From contig CM035806.1 of NCBI GenBank assembly GCA_020466095.1, positions 95,529,919 to 95,593,918 of the forward strand: DNA of 64,000 nucleotides, given 5' to 3'. Positions 44,953 through 54,455 of the stretch are shown piece by piece. The stretch's first letter is position 1. The number at the start of each line of letters is the position of its first letter. The notes beneath the pieces are model-generated. The model had not been told where the DNA came from. It ran no database searches and saw only the letters and a list, made by a program, of their open reading frames with translations. This DNA comes from Chlorops oryzae (taxonomy: Eukaryota; Arthropoda; Insecta; Diptera; Chloropidae). A program made the translations under genes and the position numbers.

Positions 44953-45348
44953 ATGGGCCGTTTACAGGAGTTCTAATGAACGAAGCAATTGTAAAAAATA
45001 CCAATACTTTAGACTGGTGGCGAGCAATAGATAGCATGAAAAAATGCATAACGGAACAAGAATTCAAAATAATAGAACAACTGTGCACCGTAATCGCTTC
45101 TTCCGCCGGGGTGGAGCGAGTGTTTTCTGCATTAAATTTGGTGCACAGTAAAATCAGAAACAAACTGGGTACAACAAAAGCTGGGAAGCTCGGATTTTTA
45201 TTGAAAAATCTTAATTGATGTATGAAATCTCTTTATTAAAATGTCAATGAATAAACTTTAAAAGCTTGCTGTGATCTGTCTTATCTAATTGAATTTAGCC
45301 CAAAATACAAATCATGACTTAAATCAAAAAAACCCGATTTAAATAAGA

Positions 45349-46189
45349 AACAAGTAAAGAAGTTTACATCGGCTAAGCCGATTGCACACATACCTTTTCC
45401 TCAGCCTGAAATATGTTAAAACATTACCTTAACAAAAAGTCCTGCCGTTTTCGTTGTTCTAGCTTGGATATCTATTTATACCTTATCTGTACTTCGATTT
45501 AGCTTCTAAGACTCGAGATTATTACTAAGCACAAAATTTTCGCGGATGGTGAGCATGGTCAAGTTTTAACCGTTAGAGGATATTTTGTCTAGCTGCGAAA
45601 TACTCAATTCAAAATAGTGAAAATAAAATTTTTGCGAATTTCGCGAATGGTGGTCATGGTCAAATTTTAACCCTTAGAGGACATTTTGTTTAGCTGCGAA
45701 ATACTCAATTCAAAATAGTGAAAATCAAATTTTTCCGAATTTCGCGAATGGTGGTCATGGCCAAATTTTAACCTTAAGTGACGACTTTACTTGGCGGCAA
45801 AATACACAATCAGAAGAAGCAAAAAAAACATCATTTTTGTATACAGATATGAGAATAAGAGAAAGAGTGTTTTTTTCTAATGTGTAGGATGATGACCATA
45901 GATATAGCGATGTCGCAATTTTTTTTCAGCGAAAGCTTAAGTCTACATAGTAGCTATACACACACCAAATTTCAATAAGCTGGGATGTATAGCAAAAAAG
46001 TTATCCAGGAAAAACCTTAAAAATCGTGATTTTTGAAACTTCTGAACCACTTCCCACGACCCAAGGAGGGACTACGAAAAAAATTTTTATGCAGTTTTTC
46101 GGACATTTACCTGGTTCAAGTCCATGCCGAATTTCAATATGATATCTTTCATGGCTTAGGAGTAAATTACGAAAAACTAAAGTGTGACC

Positions 46190-46241
<52 letters not shown>

Positions 46242-46366
46242 TGGCTAGATCGACTCCTCTTGTCACCCTGATCAAGAATATATATATATGTCTATATCTA
46301 TCGCGATTCCTTTGGTATGTTACATACTCCGAGCCAAACTTAATATACCCTTTCCTTCGGAAAATC
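45349..46366 (+). mobile_element. mini-me/DINE-1-like element, family 1, copy c
   Basis: AACAAGTAAAG to CTTTCCTTCGGAAAA with three internal ~101-bp repeats and (GACA)13. Nearly identical to copy e (58636-59648). Joined at its 3' hairpin, with no spacer, to an inverted partial copy that carries a long repeat array. Confidence 0.85.
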
Positions 46367-48395
46367 CGCGAAATTCGCGAAAACCTGATTTTCACTATTT
46401 TTAATTGAGTATTTCGCAGCTAAACAAAATGTCCTCTAAGGGTTAAAATTTGATCAAGACCACCATCCGCGAAATTCGCGAAAATTTGATTTTCACTAGT
46501 TTGAATTGAGTATTTCGCAGTTAAACAAAATGTCCTCTAAGGGTTAAAATTTGATCAAGACCACCATCCTCGAAATTCGCGAAAACCTGATTTTCACTAT
46601 TTTTAATTGAGTATTTCGCAGCTAAACAAAATGTCCTCTAAGGGTTAAAATTTGATCAAGACCACCATCCGGGAAATTCGCAAAAATTTTATTTTCACTA
46701 TTTTGAATTGAGGTTTTCGCAGCTAAGCTAAATTTCCTCTAAGGGTTAAAATTTGATCAAGACCACCATCCGCGAAATTCGCGAAAATTTGATTTTCACT
46801 AGTTTGAATTGAGTATTTCGCAGTTAAACAAAATGTCCTCTAAGGGTTAAAATTTGATCAAGACCACCATCCGCGAAATTCGCGAAAACCTGATTTTCAC
46901 TATTTTTAATTGAGTATTTCGCAGCTAAACAAAATGTCCTCAAGGGTTAAAATTTGATCAAGACCACCATCCGCGAAATTCGCAAAAATTTGATTTTCAC
47001 TATTTTGAAGTGAGTATTTCGCAGCTAAACTAAATTTCCTCTAAGGGTTAAAATTTGATCAAGACCACCATCCGCGAAATTCGCGAAAATTTGATTTTCA
47101 CTAGTTTGAATTGAGTATTTCGCAGTTAAACAAAATGTCCTCTAAGGGTTAAAATTTGATCAAGACCACCATCCGCGAAATTCGCGAAAACCTGATTTTC
47201 ACTATTTTTAATTGAGTATTTCGCAGCTAAACAAAATGTCCTCAAGGGTTAAAATTTGATCAAGACCACCATCCGCGAAATTCGCAAAAATTTGATTTTC
47301 ACTATTTTGAAGTGAGTATTTCGCAGCTAAACTAAATTTCCTCTAAGGGTTAAAATTTGATCAAGACCACCATCCGCGAAATTCGCGAAAATTTGATTTT
47401 CACTATTTTGAATTGAGTATTTCGCAGTTAAACAAAATGTCCTCTAAGGGTTAAAATTTGATCAAGACCACCATCCGCGAAATTCGCGAAAACCTGATTT
47501 TCACTATTTTGAATTGAGTATTTCACAGCTAAACAAAATGTCCTCTAAGGGTTAAAATTTGATCAAGACCACCATCCGCGAAATTCGCAAAAATTGATTT
47601 TCACTATTTTGAATTGAGTATTTCGCAGCTAAACTAAATTTCCTCTAAGGGTTAAAATTTGATCAAGACCACCATCCGCGAAATTCGCGAAAATTTGATT
47701 TTCACTAGTTTGAATTGAGTATTTCGCAGTTAAACAAAATGTCCTCTAAGGGTTAAAATTTGATCAAGACCACCATCCGCGAAATTCGCGAAAACCTGAT
47801 TTTCACTATTTTTAATTGAGTATTTCGCAGCTAAACAAAATGTCCTCAAGGGTTAAAATTTGATCAAGACCACCATCCGCGAAATTCGCAAAAATTTGAT
47901 TTTCACTATTTTGAAGTGAGTATTTCGCAGCTAAACTAAATTTCCTCTAAGGGTTAAAATTTGATCAAGACCACCATCCGCGAAATTCGCGAAAATTTGA
48001 TTTTCACTATTTTGAATTGAGTATTTCGCAGTTAAACAAAATGTCCTCTAAGGGTTAAAATTTGATCAAGACCACCATCCGCGAAATTCGCGAAAACCTG
48101 ATTTTCACTATTTTGAATTGAGTATTTCACAGCTAAACAAAATGTCCTCTAAGGGTTAAAATTTGATCAAGACCACCATCCGCGAAATTCGCGAAAATTT
48201 GATTTTCACTATTTTGAAGTGAGTATTTCGCAGCTAAACTAAATTTCCTCTAAGGGTTAAAATGTGATCAAGACCACCATCCGCGAAATTCGCGAAAATT
48301 TGATTTTCACTATTTTGAATTGAGTATTTCGCAGCTAGACATATTGTCCTCTAACGGTTAAAATTTGACCATGACCACCATTCGCGAAATTTTTT
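46364..48395 (-). repeat. ~101-bp tandem array with higher-order periods
   Basis: About 20 units; unit starts (ccaccatcc) fall at 46460, 46561, 46662, 46763, 46864, 46963, 47064, 47165, 47264, 47365, 47466, 47567, 47667, 47768, 47867, 47968, 48069, 48170 and 48271. Units fall into three types that cycle: A (gttaaacaaaatg), B (gcgaaaacctg, often with cctcaaggg lacking two bases) and C (gctaaactaaatttcc). The ABC cycle is ~301-303 bp, and 47064-47666 and 47667-48270 repeat a six-unit pattern of 603 bp. Each unit carries the palindrome CGCGAAATTCGCG. Confidence 0.9.
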
Positions 48396-48573
48396 TGCTT
48401 AATAATAATCTCGAGTTTTAGAACCTAAATCGAAGTACAGATAAGGTATAAATAGATATCCAAGCTAGAACAACGAAAACGGCAGGAATTTTCGTTAAGG
48501 TAATGTTTTAACATATTTTAGGCTGAGGAAAAGGTATGTGTGCAATCGGCTTTGCCGATGTAAACTTCTTTAC
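46364..48573 (-). mobile_element. Inverted partial mini-me-like copy with expanded internal array
   Basis: On the minus strand it starts at the usual 5' end (CGTAAAGAAGTTTACATCGG at about 48573), runs through the leader and then ~20 internal repeats, and stops at the junction with copy c without microsatellite, core or 3' hairpin. Other copies carry 3-8 repeats. Confidence 0.8.
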
Positions 48574-49740
48574 GTTGCAAAAATTTAAAACTTTAAATTA
48601 CAGTCCTACCGCCCATTTTTAAAACCCCTTCAAAAATGACTTATTTTAGCATGTAGTGTTCGTCACGTTCGCTCTTTTGAAATAAAAAAAAAAAAATATT
48701 AATTGAAAAGAAGAACCAATGCTCTGAGCATAATAGTATCGGTAAGTACAAGGAAAATATAGCACATTTTATAGCACAATATAGCACATTTTATCAAATG
48801 TAGTCTGTCACATGTGGAATTTCTAGGACGGCGGGGTCTAAAAGGAAGGTACTAACAAAAATTCAGGCATGATAAAAACTGGAAATGTGAACTGGAAAAA
48901 TTTATTGAGGCTTAGAGGTCCCTACGATGGGTTGAATTTTCGTCAGAAACGCGTAAAAGAGAGCTACAAAATTTTTATTTAGTTTTACATTTAATTTACA
49001 TTTTCTAATTTGACAGATTTTGAACTTTTTCAGTTTACTTTTAGGGGCAGAAAACACAAAATTTTATTTCAATTGGTGGGTTTTCCGGGAATAGTTCGAT
49101 GTTTTACCGATCAGTTGTTTCATAGTATGTTTAAGCGATTCGAAACTATGTATTTGCATATAAATTTGTCTTTGTAATTGACTGAAACTTCGCCTTATGG
49201 ACAAAATTTTGAATTTTTGGCTTTGATGCATTTTAGCGACCGCTAAATCTCAATGTGCCCCTTTACATTAGGGCAATTATTGCCGGAAATTTTTTTTTTG
49301 TAGGCGCGACGAAGCGCGGGGGGGGGGGGATTTGCTCGTTTTGGAATTGCCCATACTCGGCAATTCCGTTTTGCTCTTTTTCGTTGTGTCAAACCTAAAG
49401 TTGGCTGCGACCAGATTTTTGACATTTGCTTCATTCGCATTCTTCTTTCGGCGTGTTAAAATAGGGAATTTGTTCGGGAAATATTAAATTAAAAATCTTG
49501 AGGATTCATAATTTTCAAGTTTTTTTAAATCAATTATTAAAGTTTTTTTTTTCTGTAGATATAAAATGTTCTTAACCCTCACACTCTAATTCCTGGTTCC
49601 GTCTTTAGACGGACTTTTTTCGATTAAATTACCAAAAAAAAACGTTATATTAATAATTTCAGATTCGTGTTTTTCTACCCAAACTAATTCATATCTGAAC
49701 TTTTCATTGACAAAAAATTGGATTTTTTAAATTTTTTTGA
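48574..49740. other. Unassigned DNA within the hAT element
   Basis: No gene or element end recognised. A short run of tatagcacattttatagcac-like repeats lies at about 48757-48800 and a G(10) run near 49318-49329. It may be hAT 3' sequence plus unrecognised insertions. Confidence 0.35.
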
Positions 49741-49775
49741 TTTTAATCATGATTTCTATCAACCCTGTTTCAAAC

Positions 49776-50095
49776 CATATTTGGGGAATTCCACGTGAAA
49801 ACGACAACTTTTTTTTGATGTCTCCGAATCTCTCCAATTTGTTTTGTATAGCACCTCTATACGTGTACATGAAAATGCCAAATTTGTAGCTTCGAAAATT
49901 ACCGGGTGATCTAGATACAGGGTTCTGAAGTTTGCAAAATTGCAAAATTTTGATTGAAGTTAGTAACACTTAAATGCTTATAAGGTAGTCAAATTTCATT
50001 AGATTTTTTTTTTTTAACAAGAGCAATTTGGAAAGCCGTTAAAACGGTCTTTCATAGGGTGGCAAAAACAACTTTTTTTTTTGTAACTGCATTAT
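49776..50095. other. Unassigned spacer
   Basis: AT-rich stretch between the hAT right flank and mini-me-like copy d. Nothing recognised. Confidence 0.4.
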
Positions 50096-50227
50096 TTTTA
50101 TACCTTTTCCGAAGGAAAGGGTATATTAAGTTTGGCACGGAGTATGTAACATACCAAAGGAGTCGCGATAGATATAGACATATATATATATTCTTGATCA
50201 GGGTGACAAGAGGAATCGATCTAGCCA

Positions 50228-50283
<56 letters not shown>

Positions 50284-51227
50284 GGTCACACTTTAGTTTT
50301 TCGTAATTTACTCCTAAGCCATGAAAGATATCATATTGAAATTCGGCATGGACATGAACCAGGTAAATGTCCGAAAAACTGCATACAAATTTTTTTCGTG
50401 GGTCCCTTCTTGGGTCGTGGGAAGTGGTTCAGAAGTTTCAAAAATCATGATTTTTAACGTTTTTCGTTGATAACTTTTTTACTTTCCATCCCAGCTTATT
50501 GAAATTTGGTGTGTGTATAGCTACCATGTAGACTTAAGCTTTCGCTGAAAAAAAATTGCGACATCGCTATAACTATGGTCATCATCCTACACATTAGAAA
50601 AAAACACTCTTTTTCTTATTCTCATATCTGTATACAAAAATGATTTTTTTTGCTTCGTCCGATTGTGTATTTTGCCGCCAAATAAAGTCGTCACATAAGA
50701 TTAAAATTTGACCATGACCACCATTCGCGAAATTCGCGAAAATTTGATTTTCACTATTTTGAATTGAGTATTTCGCAGCATAACAAAATATCCTCTAAGG
50801 GTTAAAATTTGATCAAGACCACCATCCGCGAAATTCGCGAAAATTTGATTTTCACTATTTTGAATTGAGTATTTCGCAGCTAAACAAAATGTCCTCTAAG
50901 GGTTAAAATTTGATCAAGACCACCATCCGCGAAATTTGCGAAAATTTGATTTTCACTATTTTGAATTGAGTGGTTCGCTGCTAGACAAAATGTCCTCTAA
51001 CGGTTAAAACTTGACCATGCTCACCATCCGCGAAAATTTTCTGCTTAATAATAATCTCGAGTTTTAGAAGCTAAATCGAAGAACAGATAAGGTATAAATA
51101 GATATCCAATCTAGAACAACGAAAACGGCAGGAATTTTTGTTAAGGTAATGTTTTAACATATTTCAGGCTGAGGAAAAGGTATGTGTGCAATCGGCTTAG
51201 CCGATGTAAACTTCTTTACTTGTTTTT
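50096..51227 (-). mobile_element. mini-me/DINE-1-like element, family 1, copy d
   Basis: Minus-strand copy: 3' hairpin at 50100-50130, (TGTC)14 at 50228-50283, three ~101-bp repeats near 50710-51020, and the 5' end ACAAGTAAAGAAGTTTACAT at about 51227. Almost identical to copy f (62260-63387), including private changes such as gtggttcgctgctagac. Confidence 0.85.
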
Positions 51228-51245
51228 ATCTAAAATATTTGCACA

Positions 51246-51613
51246 AACGGCACATGATAGCACAAACTGGGCACATTACAGCACAATAATTTTTTTTGGG
51301 GAAATTCGAAAAAGTGCAAGCTAACTTGACACGAAATCAAGGACCTTCTCATAAAAATGGCATCCCTTGAGGAATTTTTTTTTTTCGAAACGGCACATGA
51401 TAGCACAAACTGGGCACATTACAGCACAATAATTTTTTTTGGGAAATTCGAAAAAGTGCAAGCTAACTTGACACGAAAAAAAGGACCTTCTCATAAAAAT
51501 GGCATCCCTTGAGGAATTTTTTTTCCGAAACGGCACATGATAGCACAAACTGGGCACATTACAGCACAATAATTTTTTTTCGGGAAATTCGAAGAAGTGC
51601 AAGCTAACTTGAT
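51246..51613 (+). repeat. 2.6-copy tandem repeat, 143/140-bp unit
   Basis: CGGCACATGATAGCACAAAC begins units at 51248, 51391 and 51531. Each unit continues through ctgggcacattacagcac and gtgcaagctaacttga. Units differ mainly in T/A run length. It abuts mini-me-like copy d. The ORF at 51321-51617 is repeat sequence. Confidence 0.85.
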
Positions 51614-51884
51614 GCACATGCTAATTTTATTATTTTATTGTACCTACATCTACTTACTTCAATTCCTACTTATATAATATCCTGTAGCCACTTGCCAAAG
51701 GTCTTTCATTTAGTTATAAAAACCAACTTTTGAAATAAATTCTTGTTTATTATGATTGGTTTTACATGTTTACGGCACTTCCCATATGTATGTACTTTGA
51801 AATTCAAAAATATTAACGTGACCAGATTCAGTGGCGGCACTAGACCAAATATGAGCGTCGGCGAAATTAGTTTGCGAGGCCCCG

Positions 51885-51923
51885 CACAGTGTGCCGACTC
51901 CATACATTGCTTGGCCAAAAATA
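51885..51923 (+). other. 23-type RSS-like end of the Transib element
   Basis: Heptamer CACAGTG (51885-51891), spacer 51892-51914 (23 bp), nonamer-like CCAAAAATA (51915-51923). The heptamer is identical to the vertebrate consensus; the nonamer consensus is ACAAAAACC. Presumed transposase binding and cleavage site, cut just before the heptamer. Confidence 0.8.
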
Positions 51924-52689
51924 GAAGGAGTTGTCGTAGAGCAATGAAATTTGGCATGGAGGTTTATTTTTATAAAATTAAGAAATTTTGAAAAAATTGT
52001 AAAAATCCGACCACCCCAACCCCCACCCCCCATGTAAAGGGGGGAACCAAATTCCGCAATTTTTGTCCTACAGACTTGAAATTCGGAGCAGAGCTTAAAT
52101 TCATGCTCTAAAATTGGAAAAATTTAACTTGGGTGGGCTGCCACGCCCACTTTTTGTGCTACGCCTACTCAAAGTTGGGTGATACAGGGGTAATGAACCC
52201 CCTGCAAATCGTATAAAACTTTTATAAAAATTGATGAATTTCAATTTAATTGTAAAATTCAAACATGTTTTCAATAGAAAAATTTAAAAAGACTAGCCCA
52301 GCCTTGCCAAAGAAAAAAAAGCGAGGTGGAAAAAACAGTGAATTTCAATGTATAAATCTCATATATTTGATACTGACGCTTACGTTATTCTTGAATTGTA
52401 GAGCTTTTTTATTTGATAAATTTCAAAGGAATAACTCACAATTAAATTTATTTGCGTTTTTAACGTTCATATAAGGTGTAGTAAAAAGATATATAGCTTA
52501 TTAAGCCATATAAAACTTGTAGTTATAATGCATATATCATCTAAATTAAAGAACAAAGTATTATTTGAAAGGTAATTAAGTTGAGTTTATTCTATTGGTT
52601 TTTTTTTAAGAGATATTAAATTTTTACTTATGCGTTTTTAAGTGCAGCTATGTATACATATACATTTTTATTTAAATTTATTCTAAGAT

Positions 52690-53384
52690 TTAATCATCTG
52701 AAGAGCTGCAGTTAGAATCTTCCGATAAAAAGTCTTCCATATCTATTTCTAAAGAAGAATCCGAATCCGTTTCATCTTTTTGTTCTACCAAAATATATGC
52801 TTTAATTTCTTCATTGGAGATCTTTCCTTTTTGCTTCAATTTTCTATATTTTGAAATAAGTGGCTCCGAAGACAACAGTAAATTTTTTAAAACGTCTCTG
52901 TTATCTGCCTCTCTGGAACATTTACGGGCTTTTTGCAATCTAGCATATCTGAATTCCTTATGCCGAGCCTCTAGTGCATCTTCCGACAGCATACCGATTG
53001 GGAGGGGAAAATGTTTTATAATGTCAATGCCATGACACAGAACTTTATGCACTGTAACTGGCATATAGTACCAGTCATACAGTGTGATATACAAACTATA
53101 TGTATTGTTTAGCAAAATACTAAATGTTTCAATATTTATAGCTGCACCACATGACAACACTTTTAAAATTGAAGCGAAATTTTTTATTAAATTAATATCA
53201 ATATCTGTAATTTTGAAAGAAATTTCAGCGTTATTGAAAAATTTTCTTGCTGTATTTCCGTCATTTGAGGTTCCATATCCTGTTCTGACTTTATCCACAA
53301 TCAAGCCCAACTCAGATCTGAATAGACTACAAATTTTACTCTTTTTGCGTTTTGTTTTTATACCATATTCTGCTATAGTTTATA
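52690..53384 (-). pseudogene. Transib/RAG1-like transposase, C-terminal part
   Basis: The minus-strand frame is open from about 53384 to the stop at 52690 (about 231 codons), with no good start codon, so it is the 3' part of a longer gene. Landmarks in order: ELGLIVDKVRTGYGTSNDGN, then GNTARKFFNNAEISFKITD, SCGAAINIETF, YDWYYMPVTVHKVLCHG, LPIGMLSEDALEARHKEFRY, ARKCSREADNRD, LLLSSEPLI, and an acidic tail ending SSSDD. This series is characteristic of insect Transib transposases, the family related to RAG1; the acid in LSEDA-EAR is the presumed third catalytic residue. The region carrying the first two catalytic aspartates is not recognisable upstream, so the copy is inactive. Confidence 0.85.
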
Positions 53385-54414
53385 TATTGCTAAATACTTA
53401 ATTATATTTAGTGTTGACAACCACCTTAAATTATAACTAATAATGTTAAATAAGTTAAACTTCAACATTTTAGCCGTTGTGTTTGAATATACGCTTTCGA
53501 ACTGTGTTCAATTGTTGGTAATTAGTGCATTTCCGCCTGTATTTTGGACCTTTACGAAAACTTGTATAACTCCGAAATCGCAACGAATTTTAATATAATT
53601 TTTTTTTTATTTTTAGAAGATATCATAGGCAATAAAATATCAAAAAATTGAGGAGGTCATTTTTTTTTTAATTTTTTAAAAATCTTTTGAAATTTGCATA
53701 GTTTTTGCATTTTTCCCAATATTTTTACCTATTTCACATGCATATTTTTACATTGTTCAATAGAAACATTAACAAAAACAATATAAATTATTAAATTTTA
53801 GGGTTTTTTCTTTCATACAATATATATTTTGTATAAACTTATTTGCAAAATTTCCTGGTATTTGTTTGTATGTGCAATTAATAATTTTATAACCTAATTT
53901 TAGTGCTCCATAACATGGAACATAAATCCGAAATCGCAACAAATTTGTTGAATTTTAACTTTTTTTTATGATAAGCGCCTATTACTTAATAACATATAAA
54001 ATAATTAGAGAGGTCATATTTCGCATAATTTTTTTTTTCAATTTTGAAATTCTGTGAAATGTTAAATTTTTCAGTATTTCACATATTTTTTTAACAGTAA
54101 TAATATTTTGTATATAATAATAATTTATATACACGAATACTTTTTTATGATTGTAAATAAGCTACACTTCAATTTGATATATGATACTTGGGTATTTATA
54201 GTTGTATACTTACTCTTTATTCGATTTGAACCCGCGCATATGCAATAATTGTGCAAAACAACAAAAGTTCACATTTTGCATAAGACAACTTCAAAGGCGT
54301 GTTGTGATCGCAAAACTAAAGATATCGGCAAGAAAATTTGGGAATTTCTAATTCAATGTATTCTTTAAGAATCCATAAAAAAAAATTATTCAAAATCTGC
54401 ACTTTTATTTTTAC

Positions 54415-54442
54415 TATTTTTGGCCGCACTCGGCACACTGTG
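54415..54442 (-). other. 12-type RSS-like end of the Transib element
   Basis: On the minus strand: heptamer CACAGTG (54442-54436), spacer 54435-54424 (12 bp, TGCCGAGTGCGG), nonamer-like CCAAAAATA (54423-54415), identical to the nonamer of the other end. Confidence 0.8.
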
Positions 54443-54455
54443 CCCCGCCCCAAAA

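Larger units (their letters stand above)
51885..54442 (-). mobile_element. Transib element with RSS-like 12/23 ends and transposase relic
   Basis: CACAGTGTGCCGA at 51885 and TCGGCACACTGTG ending at 54442 are inverted ends, flanked by CCCCG on both sides (51880-51884, 54443-54447), a perfect 5-bp GC-rich duplication. Left end: CACAGTG, 23-bp spacer, CCAAAAATA (51915-51923). Right end, read inward: CACAGTG, 12-bp spacer, CCAAAAATA (54423-54415). The first six spacer bases (TGCCGA) are shared. The minus strand encodes the last third of a Transib transposase, with its start side towards the 12-type end. About 0.9 kb between the coding relic and the 12-type end is AT-rich and decayed. Confidence 0.9.

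Noticed and set aside
46460..48370. Regular ~100-bp direct repeats resembling a CRISPR-like array
   Set aside because: There are no unique spacers between repeats; whole units are tandem copies within a eukaryotic transposon.
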